Assembly: GCA_005882985.1 (NCBI GenBank)
Contig: VBEJ01000039.1
Coordinates: 1 to 48,428, forward strand
Length of the DNA: 48,428 nucleotides
Origin: Chloroflexota bacterium
GTDB lineage: Bacteria > Chloroflexota > Dehalococcoidia > SM23-28-2 > RBG-16-64-32
Direction of reading: 5' to 3'
Made by a program: the position numbers and the translations under genes
The notes under the pieces: model-generated
Database searches by the model: none
Seen by the model: only the letters and a program-made list of their open reading frames with translations
What the model was told of the DNA's origin: nothing
Part shown: one piece after another, positions 40,789 to 47,681 of the stretch
Position numbering within the stretch: the stretch's first letter is position 1
How the letters are laid out: the number at the start of each line of letters is the position of its first letter

Positions 40789-41592
40789 TTGCCCCGAAGA
40801 GAGAGGCGAAGACGGCGAGGGCCCACCGAATATCAAGGCCCGCGACGCGCGAAACCGCCATTTCCAATAAACGTAATCTTTAACGCTAAGGCGTTCTATA
40901 TCGTGTTCATTGTCCTGATTATCGCGAGTCTGGCGGCGACGGCCATCGCGAGCAGCTCTGGTGGCAGCGGCAAGCGTTCGAAGGTGCCAGAGCCAGAGGA
41001 CCGGATCACAGCTGAAGAGACGCCGAACGCTTCCCTAACCTTCAGTGCGCCGGCACCGACGATAGACCGTTCGAAGTCCTACCTGGCAACGATTAGGACG
41101 GATAAAGGCGACATCAAGATTGACCTCACTGCGGAGGCGCCCGATACGGTGAACAGCTTTGCTTTTCTGGCCGGAAACGGCTTCTACAACAACACCGTGT
41201 TTTTCTACGTCGATAAGCAGTATGCGGCGCAGGCCGGAGACCCAACCTGCCGCGTAGACGCCCCCGGCGTGTGCTCGGGCGCGGGTGGACCGGGATACTC
41301 GTTGCCGCTGCAGAACGCTGACACAACCCGCAAGCAATGGGATGTGGTGGCCCCTACCTTGGTTCAGGGCGGTCAGGATGTGAGCGGAAGCCAGTTTCGA
41401 ATACTCTATCGGGACGACCCGCGGGCAAATGTCAAGGAGACAGTATTCGGAAAGGTCGTGGACGGTACCAGCATCCTGGAAGGGCTAAGGGACCTGGTAC
41501 CATGCTCCGTCGCGGGCTCCGCTAACTGTGATAAAGACCTCTCAGCGGCGCTAGTGATCAAAGAGATCGTCGTCGAACCGAAGGTCGTCTAG
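40789..41592 (+). CDS. Membrane-anchored cyclophilin-type peptidyl-prolyl isomerase
   Basis: A 267-residue protein. A basic N-terminus (PRRERRRRRGPTEYQG) and one TM helix (FYIVFIVLIIASLAATAIA, about 43-61) give a signal-anchor. The rest is extracytoplasmic. The cyclophilin domain begins ATIRTDKGDIKIDLTAEAPDTVNSFAFLAGNGFYNNTVFFYV and includes GAGGPGYSLP and ETVFGKVVDG. The catalytic Arg/Phe pattern is not fully conserved (VFFYV where many have FHR), so activity is uncertain. Cysteines (CRVDAPGVC; PCSVAGSANC) may form disulfides. It starts at TTG 40789, supported by GGAGAGG. It probably assists folding outside the cell, near the tatA gene. Confidence 0.83.
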   Translation: MPRRERRRRRGPTEYQGPRRAKPPFPINVIFNAKAFYIVFIVLIIASLAATAIASSSGGSGKRSKVPEPEDRITAEETPNASLTFSAPAPTIDRSKSYLATIRTDKGDIKIDLTAEAPDTVNSFAFLAGNGFYNNTVFFYVDKQYAAQAGDPTCRVDAPGVCSGAGGPGYSLPLQNADTTRKQWDVVAPTLVQGGQDVSGSQFRILYRDDPRANVKETVFGKVVDGTSILEGLRDLVPCSVAGSANCDKDLSAALVIKEIVVEPKVV

Positions 41593-41661
41593 CGAAGCTC
41601 TTGGCTTGATGCGGCGGCGACCGCAGGCTCGATGGGACCGTTTGATTCAGTAAGAAGCTAT

Positions 41662-41874
41662 TTAGCGCTTCTTGTCGTCTGTTGCGGCCGGCTCTTTCTC
41701 GTCTGTCTCGTGTTTGTCCTCATCTTGGCCTTCCTTCAGTTCGCGGCGGAATTCTCGGATCCCACGGCCGAAACCCTTGCCGATATCACCGATGCGGGTG
41801 GCGCCGAAGAGGACGACAACAATGGCGAGAATAATTAGTAGCTCTGGAGCACCCAAACTCTGGAACACGAGCAT
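41662..41874 (-). CDS. tatA: Twin-arginine translocase subunit TatA/TatE
   Basis: A 70-residue protein with one TM helix and an amphipathic helix: [40 protein letters not shown], the TatA/E signature, with Gly hinge and FGxG. A charged tail ([23 protein letters not shown]) follows. TatA forms the pore-like assemblies that move folded twin-Arg substrates. GGAGAGG lies immediately upstream of ATG 41874. GTG 41877 is an alternative. No tatC is in the window. It converges on the cyclophilin gene. Confidence 0.93.
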   Translation of the reverse strand: MLVFQSLGAPELLIILAIVVVLFGATRIGDIGKGFGRGIREFRRELKEGQDEDKHETDEKEPAATDDKKR

Positions 41875-41921
41875 CACCTCTCCCCACTGGGAAGAATATC
41901 ACTGGCTTTCACTTCTCACAA

Positions 41922-42167
41922 CTAACTATGACCGGCGCTACTTTCCGCTCCCCTTTCAATTACGAACATGAGACCCAGAAAGATTGCGGTTGCCGCGATG
42001 CTTCCAAGAGCAAGCAACCATAACCCGCCGACGAGAAAGAATATCCCAGCGGCGGCGGCGAAGCTCATCGATGTGACCACAAGTATCCGCGCGATAACAA
42101 TGCCAAGCGGCATCTGCGGCTGTGCGGGAGCCGGTTGGCCCTCGCCGTTTTCGGCGTCTTCCTGCAT
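41922..42167 (-). CDS. Small two-TM membrane protein
   Basis: An 81-residue protein starting at ATG 42167 (MQEDAENGEGQPAPAQ). The tracked longer ORF (from 42260) runs into the tRNA-Pro gene and is rejected. Two hydrophobic segments, ILVVTSMSFAAAAGIFFLVGG and LALGSIAATAIFLGLMFV, are followed by a short tail (IERGAESSAGHS). It lies 47 nt upstream of tatA on the same strand. No family recognised. Conserved small membrane proteins near tatA are not rare, but a Tat role is only a guess. Confidence 0.6.
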   Translation of the reverse strand: MQEDAENGEGQPAPAQPQMPLGIVIARILVVTSMSFAAAAGIFFLVGGLWLLALGSIAATAIFLGLMFVIERGAESSAGHS

Positions 42168-42216
42168 AAGTTCGGCCCGAACCGCGGCGAGGATACCCGG
42201 GGTCACGGCGGTCCGC

Positions 42217-42294
42217 TGGTCGGGGTGGGCGGATTCGAACCGCCGGCCTCCTGGCCCCAAACCAGGCGCTCTAGCCTAGCTGAGCTACACCCCG
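42217..42294 (-). tRNA. tRNA-Pro (anticodon TGG)
   Basis: 78 nt with encoded CCA. The acceptor is CGGGGTG/CACCCCG. The anticodon stem CCTGG/CCAGG holds loop TTTGGGG (anticodon TGG). The T-arm is GGCGG-TTCGAAT-CCGCC, and the discriminator is A. It reads CCA and, by wobble, other Pro codons. Confidence 0.97.
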
Positions 42295-42302
42295 TGTCTC
42301 TC

Positions 42303-42332
42303 AGGTTAGAGGCCGACATGCGGCGGGGTCAA
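42303..42332 (-). promoter_or_regulatory. Promoter for tRNA-Pro
   Basis: On the minus strand TTGACC (42332-42327), 18 nt, TAACCT (42308-42303), ending 8 nt before the tRNA 5' end. The -35 is near consensus and the -10 is moderate. Confidence 0.5.
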
Positions 42333-42376
42333 GAAAGCAAACTCGCTGGTGAGCGTATCGCTGCCGATGCGGCTGC

Positions 42377-42520
42377 TTACCTTGAGCTGGTGAGTACGAG
42401 CACCCCCGCGGCGAGTGCAATTATTGCGCTGAACGGGGCCAGAATGAGAAGGTATTCTGCCATACCTTGGCCCGCCCGCGCCTGGCACTCGCGAAGAGCT
42501 GCCCTGATGCGAAATAGCAT
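42377..42520 (-). CDS. Flp/Fap-type pilin-like peptide (47 aa), missed by the ORF track
   Basis: Reading the minus strand from ATG 42520 gives a 47-residue peptide: a short charged N-terminus (MLFRIRAALRECQARA), then GQGMAEYLLILAPFSAIIAL and AAGVLVLTSSR, then stop. The G-x-x-x-x-EY-x-LI core followed by a hydrophobic helix is that of Flp-family class IVb pilins, cut after the Gly by a prepilin peptidase (TadV/PilD type). AGGAGG stands 7 nt before ATG, an excellent ribosome site, and no other frame competes. No tad locus or prepilin peptidase lies in the window. The normal length for Flp pilins is about 50-70 residues. Confidence 0.75.
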   Translation of the reverse strand: MLFRIRAALRECQARAGQGMAEYLLILAPFSAIIALAAGVLVLTSSR

Positions 42521-42614
42521 AACGCTTCCTCCTGCGATGAAGTATCGCGAGCGCTACTCGCCAAAGTGTCGCCGCCGATGAGTTAGAGGCCGGTTAACAG
42601 CTAGTAGTGGCGCC

Positions 42615-43637
42615 TTAACCAGGACGGAGCGCCCGGCCGGTGATCGCACCGTCAGATTGAGGACCGTGCCCAGCCGCGACGCCGCCAGCATTGTTGGTCT
42701 GACTTTCCCGCTGGGCTGGCAAGGCGGCTCCGATGATCTCCCGGACGGCGAGAATTTGTTCCCTTTGCATGAACTCCTCGAGGCCATCGATGATGTCTAG
42801 CGGGGCCTGGGGATTGCGGAAGGTGGCGGTCCCGACCTGCACGGCGGTCGCGCCCGCCATCATGAACTCGATCGCGTCCTCGGCGCTGACGATTCCTCCG
42901 CAGCCGACGATCGGTATATCGAGCGATCTTGCTACCTGGTAAACCATGCGAAGCGCAATCGGCTTGAGAGCCGGGCCGGAGAGGCCGCCGGAACCCCAGC
43001 CGAGTGTGGGGCGCCGCGCCTGGATGTCGATTCGCATGGCCGGAAACGTGTTGATCAGCGTGAGCCCGTCGGCCCCGGCATCAGCTGCGGCTGCAGCGAT
43101 GCCAACGATATCCGTCACATTTGGGCCGAGTTTCACGAGCAGGGGAAGATCGGTTTCGCGGCGGACGGCGTAGGTGAGGTCTGAGGCCGACCGCGGATCA
43201 GTGCCAAACTCGAGCCCGTTTTCGACGTTTGGGCAGCTTACGTTAATCTCGATGCCGCTTACGCCCGGCGCCCCGTCCAGCCGACGCGCGAGCTCGGCAT
43301 AATGAGCGATGCTTTCACCGGCGATGTTGGCGATGACGGGCACCCGCCAGGTTGCCCAGACGGGCGCGATGTCGCGGAGGATGGCGTCGACGCCGATATT
43401 TTGCAGCCCGATCGAATTGAGCATGCCGGCAGCGGTCTCGATGATCCGTGGCTGCGCGTTGCCTTGTCTGGGCCTCAGAGTTATGGCTTTGCTGACGATG
43501 GCTCCCAGGCGCTGAATATCGAAAATCTTGGCGTAGTCCAGGCCGTTACCGAACGTCCCCGAGGCGGTCATCACCGGGTTAGAAAAAGAGAGGCCGCGTT
43601 TATGGCCGGGGAGCAGTTCTACGCTCAGGTTAGGCAC
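42615..43637 (-). CDS. pyrD: Dihydroorotate dehydrogenase, class 1B catalytic subunit
   Basis: A 340-residue FMN-binding TIM barrel. It opens LSVELLPGHKRGLSFSNPVMTASGTFGNG, then has IEINVSCPNVENGLEFG with the catalytic Cys of class 1 enzymes, LVKLGPNVTDI, PTLGWGSGGLSGPALKPIAL and PIVGCGGIVSAEDAIEFMMAGA. It is the PyrDB type that pairs with PyrK (encoded at 46.9 kb). It oxidises dihydroorotate to orotate. The track start (TTG 43673) abuts a hairpin, so GTG 43637 is preferred, giving MPNLSVELLPG. The C-terminal ~40 residues are not typical of the family. Confidence 0.93.
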   Translation of the reverse strand: MPNLSVELLPGHKRGLSFSNPVMTASGTFGNGLDYAKIFDIQRLGAIVSKAITLRPRQGNAQPRIIETAAGMLNSIGLQNIGVDAILRDIAPVWATWRVPVIANIAGESIAHYAELARRLDGAPGVSGIEINVSCPNVENGLEFGTDPRSASDLTYAVRRETDLPLLVKLGPNVTDIVGIAAAAADAGADGLTLINTFPAMRIDIQARRPTLGWGSGGLSGPALKPIALRMVYQVARSLDIPIVGCGGIVSAEDAIEFMMAGATAVQVGTATFRNPQAPLDIIDGLEEFMQREQILAVREIIGAALPAQRESQTNNAGGVAAGHGPQSDGAITGRALRPG

Positions 43638-43675
43638 CGTCTTCAATGTATGCCAGGGCGTTGGACAAAACAACA

Positions 43676-43697
43676 GGCCCCGTCCTGCGACGGGGCC
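43676..43697 (-). terminator. Hairpin upstream of pyrD (terminator or attenuator)
   Basis: On the minus strand GGCCCCGTC-GCAG-GACGGGGCC is a perfect 9-bp stem and 4-base loop, followed by TGTTGTTTTG, a partial U-tract. It lies after the small zinc gene and about 40 nt before the pyrD start, so it can end the upstream transcript or control read-through into pyrD. Confidence 0.65.
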
Positions 43698-43721
43698 TTG
43701 CGTTCGAATTGGTTTGTTATC

Positions 43722-44015
43722 TTAGGCGATCATCGCGTTGCGGGATCGCGGGGAAGCCGCGACCTCGTCATCGTCGGCGACCGCTCGGCTCGGGCGTGAG
43801 CCCCTCCATGCGTTATAGCCGCTGCCGGATTCATCCTCCCAGAGGTGATCAGTCGCCGAGTTTCGGAACTCGCGCTCTTCGCCGCAGCGCTTGCAATGGC
43901 CGAGGCTCATCGAGCCGCGCGGCGTCTCGATCACCCAGTGGTGCTGGCAGGTAACGGCCGACGCTTCCGCTTCCGGCTGGACGGGTTTTTCTTCGACTAC
44001 TGATGTCTTGGCCAT
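43722..44015 (-). CDS. Small zinc-binding protein, unknown family
   Basis: A 97-residue protein with a charged N-terminus (AKTSVVEEKPVQPEAEAS). A Cys/His-rich core follows, TCQHHWVIETPRGSMSLGHCKRCGEEREFRNS, containing C-x-H-H and C-x2-C that could hold one zinc. The tail is acidic, then basic. Similar small C/H-W-I-E..G.C..CG proteins are conserved in several bacterial groups, but no function is known. CGGAGGTGG provides a strong ribosome site, and the promoter at 44093-44121 is near consensus, so it is well expressed. The hairpin at 43676 may end its transcript. Confidence 0.8.
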   Translation of the reverse strand: MAKTSVVEEKPVQPEAEASAVTCQHHWVIETPRGSMSLGHCKRCGEEREFRNSATDHLWEDESGSGYNAWRGSRPSRAVADDDEVAASPRSRNAMIA

Positions 44016-44092
44016 CTAAGCCACCTCCGTTGTTTTTACCTTTCTGTTGGAAGATGAATTCTGTCCGAAATACGTTACATCCTACGGTGCAG

Positions 44093-44121
44093 ATTGTAAG
44101 TACTGATGAGAGACTGGTCAA
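44093..44121 (-). promoter_or_regulatory. Near-consensus sigma-70 promoter for the small zinc-protein gene
   Basis: On the minus strand TTGACC (44121-44116), 17 nt, TACAAT (44098-44093). Both boxes are one base or so from consensus at optimal spacing. The start near 44086 gives a leader of about 70 nt before ATG 44015. Confidence 0.7.
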
Positions 44122-44215
44122 GGTTTATGCCTTATTTACTCTCCAAATAGCTTTCTCGTGGAACTCCGCGTGTGTATACTTATTAACGGCGATTACGCGA
44201 AAAAGGTTTCTCTGT

Positions 44216-44878
44216 ATGCACTCGACGAAAGACAATATTCTTGCCTATTTGAAACGCAGTGGCGGCGCGGGCGTCGACGCAGTCGCTTCGGAATTTGGAC
44301 TCGCGCGCATGACCGTCCGGCAGCACCTTTCAGGCCTGGAGAGGGACCGATTGGTTGTGTCCCGCGAGGAGAGAGGGAGAACGGGTCGCCCACACTTGCT
44401 TTTCACCTTGACGGACGAAGGGGAAGAACGGTTCCCGAAGCGATATGACAGGCTCGCAGACCTTGCTCTCCAAGAGGTCGCGCAGCTCGCGGCGGACGAG
44501 ATCGCCGGGCTCGAACCTGAGGAGAAGAAGCGGCTCCTACTCCGGAAGATGGCCGAACGGGTGTATCGCGAGCACGAACCACGAGTACGGGACAAAGACT
44601 TAAAGGAGCGGGTGGCGATCGTCGCCGATATCCTGCGGCGCGAGGGAGGCTTCGCCGAATGGCGAGCCGACGGTCAGAAACAGTATGAGATCGTCGATTA
44701 TAACTGCGTCTATCGTAAGGTGGCGGACTCGCATAGGGATGTCTGCGAGTGGCATCTCTCGCTGCTCGGCAAATTGCTAGGCCAGGACGCTCGCTGCGAC
44801 CAGTTCATCAGCGAGGGCGCTGACTCCTGCCGGTTCATAGTGCAGGCGGGCGCACCGCGCGAGGATAGACGGGACTGA
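44216..44878 (+). CDS. SufR-like winged-helix transcriptional regulator with C-terminal cysteines
   Basis: A 220-residue regulator. The N-terminal winged helix (DAVASEFGLARMTVRQHLSGLERDRLV, then GRTGRPHLLFTLTDEGEERFPKRYD) is of the COG2345/SufR class. The C-terminus has four Cys in the last ~50 residues (YNCVYRK, RDVCEWH, DARCDQF, DSCRFIV) at spacings C-x12-C-x16-C-x10-C. SufR proteins use a similar array to bind a [4Fe-4S] cluster and control Fe-S biogenesis genes. The spacing here differs somewhat from the cyanobacterial type. ATG 44216 fits; the track start 44003 is upstream. It lies 2 nt before mrp, which strengthens an Fe-S role. Confidence 0.86.
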   Translation: MHSTKDNILAYLKRSGGAGVDAVASEFGLARMTVRQHLSGLERDRLVVSREERGRTGRPHLLFTLTDEGEERFPKRYDRLADLALQEVAQLAADEIAGLEPEEKKRLLLRKMAERVYREHEPRVRDKDLKERVAIVADILRREGGFAEWRADGQKQYEIVDYNCVYRKVADSHRDVCEWHLSLLGKLLGQDARCDQFISEGADSCRFIVQAGAPREDRRD

Positions 44879-44880
44879 AA

Positions 44881-45975
44881 ATGACCGAAGCCTCCAACGG
44901 GCAGGTAACCAAAGAATCGGTCCTTGCGGCGTTGCAACAAATCGAGGACCCGGACCTCCATCGAGACATCGTCAGCCTCGGTTTCGTCCCGGAGGGCGAC
45001 ATAAGTATCTGCGGCTCGAACGTCTCGGTAAGGATCGTGTTGACCACTCCGGCCTGTCCGGTGCGAGAGACGATGAAGGAGCAGGCGCAGCAGTTGATAA
45101 CATCTCTGCCCGGCGTGGAACAGGCCGAGGTGACGATGGACGCGAGCGTCCGCTCAACAGGCATCGGCAGAGGCCCGAAAGAGATCGAAGGCGTACGCAA
45201 TATCATCGCCGTCGCCTCGAACAAGGGCGGGGTTGGGAAATCGACGGTTGCCGTTAATCTCGCGATCGCGCTGCGGAGATTCGGCGCTCGCGTGGGGCTG
45301 ATGGACGCAGACCTCACGGGGCCAAATATTCCGACAATGCTCGGGCTTGGCGTTGGCTTTCAGGCAGACACCGGCCTGGGCATAGTCGAGCGCTACGGTA
45401 TTCGGGCGGCATCCATCGGCTTCGTCCTCAAGCGCGGGCTGCCTGTCGTCTGGCGAGGGCCGATGATCGGCACCGGCGTGCGGCAGCTGATGCATGATCT
45501 GCCCTGGAACGCCGAAGGTGAACTGGATTACCTGATCGTCGACCTGCCGCCGGGGACCAGTGACGCCTCAATGAGTGCCGCTCAGGAAGCGCCTATCGCG
45601 GGCACGGTCATCGTTACGACACCGAATAACGTGTCGCTCGAGGATGCGATGAAGGCGGTCACGATGTTCGAGAAGCTGAACGTCCCCGTCTTCGGTCTCA
45701 TCGAGAACATGAGCTACTTCGTTTGCCCGCACTGCGGGGACCGCACCGATATCTTTGGCCACGGGGGAGCGCAGCAGACGGCGGAGGAGCTGGGCATCGA
45801 CTTTCTTGGCGAGATTCCACTCGATCCGAGCATTCGCTCGGGGGCTGACACCGGCATTCCGATCGTCGAGAGCGATCCTGAGTCGCCCGTGGGTCGAGCC
45901 TTCGCCGAGATCGCGCAGACGGTCGCTGCCAGGACGAGCGTGCAGCACTTCTTCGCAACGACAGCGGCTTCCTAG
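44881..45975 (+). CDS. mrp: Mrp/ApbC-type Fe-S cluster carrier ATPase
   Basis: A 364-residue protein. The N-terminal DUF59/MIP18 domain (VLAALQQIEDPDLHRDIVSLGFV) with a conserved Cys region (TTPACPVRETM) precedes a ParA/MinD-like ATPase (IIAVASNKGGVGKSTVAVNLA; LMDADLTGPNIPTMLGL; DYLIVDLPPGTSDASMSA). The cluster-binding CxxC is YFVCPHCGDRTDIFG. ApbC/Mrp proteins bind and transfer [4Fe-4S] clusters. It follows the SufR-like regulator by 2 nt, a direct pairing, so the regulator probably controls it. Confidence 0.95.
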   Translation: MTEASNGQVTKESVLAALQQIEDPDLHRDIVSLGFVPEGDISICGSNVSVRIVLTTPACPVRETMKEQAQQLITSLPGVEQAEVTMDASVRSTGIGRGPKEIEGVRNIIAVASNKGGVGKSTVAVNLAIALRRFGARVGLMDADLTGPNIPTMLGLGVGFQADTGLGIVERYGIRAASIGFVLKRGLPVVWRGPMIGTGVRQLMHDLPWNAEGELDYLIVDLPPGTSDASMSAAQEAPIAGTVIVTTPNNVSLEDAMKAVTMFEKLNVPVFGLIENMSYFVCPHCGDRTDIFGHGGAQQTAEELGIDFLGEIPLDPSIRSGADTGIPIVESDPESPVGRAFAEIAQTVAARTSVQHFFATTAAS

Positions 45976-46013
45976 TTAAGGTCTAGGTGCCGCGGGTTCA
46001 ACCCGCCGCTTCC

Positions 46014-46838
46014 TCAGAGCGCCTGGAAGACCCGCTTGCCTTCGAGCCGCAGCAGCCTGCCGAAAGGCTCCGGGAAGTGGCAGAAGGCAGTGATCAGCCC
46101 GTCGGCTTCCGCTTGATCGAACACTCTGCGGCGCGTCTCTGTTGTCGTTCCAGAGTCGGCGTCGAAGGCGGAACACCATTCGATACGGTCCAGCTGCGCC
46201 GGGTGGTGGGCGAGGTCGCCTGTTATAATGGCGCGCTCGCCGGACGACGAGATCAGCAAACTGGTGTGGCCCGGCGTGTGCCCGGGCGTCGGATAAGTCG
46301 TGACTTCTGAGGTAAGCGTCTGCTCGTCTGAGGTGAGGTCCATGACGCCCTTGTCGGCAAGCGGCGTTACCTGCCGCATTTGTTGGTTGGTTTCCAGCAT
46401 CTTTCCGAAGTAATCCCAGTCCGCCTGCGGGACCAGGTGACGCGCTTTCGGAAAGTTGAGAGCACCGTTGGCCGACAGGTTCCAGCCGACATGATCGCCG
46501 TGAAGGTGGGTGAAGAACACAGTATCGACGTCTTCAGGCGGAACTCCATTGCGCCGCATGTCGTCCAAGAGGCTCCCCTGAATCCCGCCCAGGAACTGAA
46601 TCGGGCCGGGGCCGATTCCTGTGTCGCAGAGGATGGTTTGGCTCCGCGAGCGAATGGCGTAGCAACCGGCCTGCGTCCGGAATCGGCCTTCGCCATACGA
46701 GTCGGGATAGAGGGCCCGGTAGGGCTCAAAGTCAGACTGACTCCGTTCGGGAAAGAAGATTTGCCAGGGGAGTTCGAAGGGGGTGTCGAGGAGCGAGATG
46801 ATCTCGACATTCCCCACCGTGATCCTTGTTGTCCCCAT
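46014..46838 (-). CDS. Metallo-beta-lactamase-fold hydrolase
   Basis: A 274-residue MBL-fold protein. The metal motif is FFTHLHGDHVGW (HxHxDH), with later ligands in TPGHTPGHTSLLI, IITGDLAHHP and a final His in TAFCHFPEPFG. This is the general AttM/lactonase-like or hydrolase branch; lactonase or other activities are not distinguishable. The track start TTG 46874 is upstream, but ATG 46838 with AAGGGGA 8 nt before it is better. It converges on mrp. A GC hairpin-like GCGGG-TTCAA-CCCGC lies in the 38-nt gap between them. Confidence 0.85.
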   Translation of the reverse strand: MGTTRITVGNVEIISLLDTPFELPWQIFFPERSQSDFEPYRALYPDSYGEGRFRTQAGCYAIRSRSQTILCDTGIGPGPIQFLGGIQGSLLDDMRRNGVPPEDVDTVFFTHLHGDHVGWNLSANGALNFPKARHLVPQADWDYFGKMLETNQQMRQVTPLADKGVMDLTSDEQTLTSEVTTYPTPGHTPGHTSLLISSSGERAIITGDLAHHPAQLDRIEWCSAFDADSGTTTETRRRVFDQAEADGLITAFCHFPEPFGRLLRLEGKRVFQAL

Positions 46839-46907
46839 CGAGGATCCCCTTGCCTGCGCGCGAAGTTGCGACAACTAATACGGCGTTCGCCAGGTCACTG
46901 TCAACTC

Positions 46908-47681
46908 TTAGGAGAAGACCTGACGAAGCTCGAAGCGCGGCCCGTCCTTGCAAACCAGCCGGACGCCCTTGCGAGTGAAGACGGCGCAGCCGTAGCAGAT
47001 GCCGGTCCCGCAACCCATCCTCTCCTCGAGGAGCGCCTGCGCGGGCTTGCGGCTTCTCGCCTCGCGGATGACATTCGCCATGGCGGCAAACATCGGCGTG
47101 GGGCCGCAGGCGAAGATCTGGTCGGCCCAAGAAAGGTGCTGTGGGATGAGGTCGGTGACATAACCGTGGTGACCAGCTGAGCCGTCGTCGGTGGCTGAAA
47201 GCGCTTCGACTTCGGGGGGGAGAAGATCGGTTGGATAGAGCTTGACGGCCGTTCGCGCGCCCTGCAGCAGAGTAATCGATTTTCCGGCGACGATTGCCTG
47301 GTCTGCGAGCGCGATGAGCGCGGCCATGCCGAGCCCTCCGCCGACGAGCAGCAGATTTTGAGCATCTGGATTTGTGGCGTACCCGCGGCCGAGAGGCCCG
47401 AAGTTCGTGAGGCCATCGCCCGGCTTGCGCGTCGAGAGCCAGGCGGTCCCGCGTCCGCGCACATCGTAAAGAATCGCAAATTGGCGCTCACTTTGGGAGT
47501 CACGGAAGCGATGGAAGCTCATAGGGCGTGGCAGCAGCGGTTCGTCGGCATCGCCGCAGTGGATCATCAGGAAGCGGCCGGGGGAGGCGCTCTTCGCGAC
47601 CCGCGGGGACGAGAGCCACATCAGGTAGGTGTTTTCGTAGAGTTCTTCCTGCGAAAGGACGACGGCGCGTTCCAGTTTCAT
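46908..47681 (-). CDS. pyrK: Dihydroorotate dehydrogenase electron-transfer subunit PyrK
   Basis: A 257-residue ferredoxin-reductase-type protein. The FAD-binding region (LLPRPMSFHRF and GPLGRGYA) and NAD region (LLLVGGGLGMAALIALADQA; QIFACGPTPMFAAMANV) are in the expected order. The [2Fe-2S] cluster has four Cys at C-x4-C-x2-C-x11-C (MGCGTGICYGCAVFTRKG, then LVCKDGP). It transfers electrons from class 1B PyrD to NAD. Its ATG overlaps the carB stop (ATGA), so the genes form a pyr operon. pyrD itself lies 3.3 kb away on the same strand. Confidence 0.94.
   Translation of the reverse strand: MKLERAVVLSQEELYENTYLMWLSSPRVAKSASPGRFLMIHCGDADEPLLPRPMSFHRFRDSQSERQFAILYDVRGRGTAWLSTRKPGDGLTNFGPLGRGYATNPDAQNLLLVGGGLGMAALIALADQAIVAGKSITLLQGARTAVKLYPTDLLPPEVEALSATDDGSAGHHGYVTDLIPQHLSWADQIFACGPTPMFAAMANVIREARSRKPAQALLEERMGCGTGICYGCAVFTRKGVRLVCKDGPRFELRQVFS

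Noticed and set aside
41632-41838. 68-aa plus-strand hydrophobic ORF opposite tatA
   Set aside because: Antisense of the TatA helix; hydrophobicity is a mirror of the real gene.
41922-42260. Long N-terminal form (112 aa) of the small membrane protein
   Set aside because: Its first 31 codons run through tRNA-Pro; ATG 42167 is a better start.
45992-46006. GCGGG-TTCAA-CCCGC hairpin between mrp and the MBL gene
   Set aside because: Stem of only 5 bp and no T-tract on either strand; not called as a terminator.
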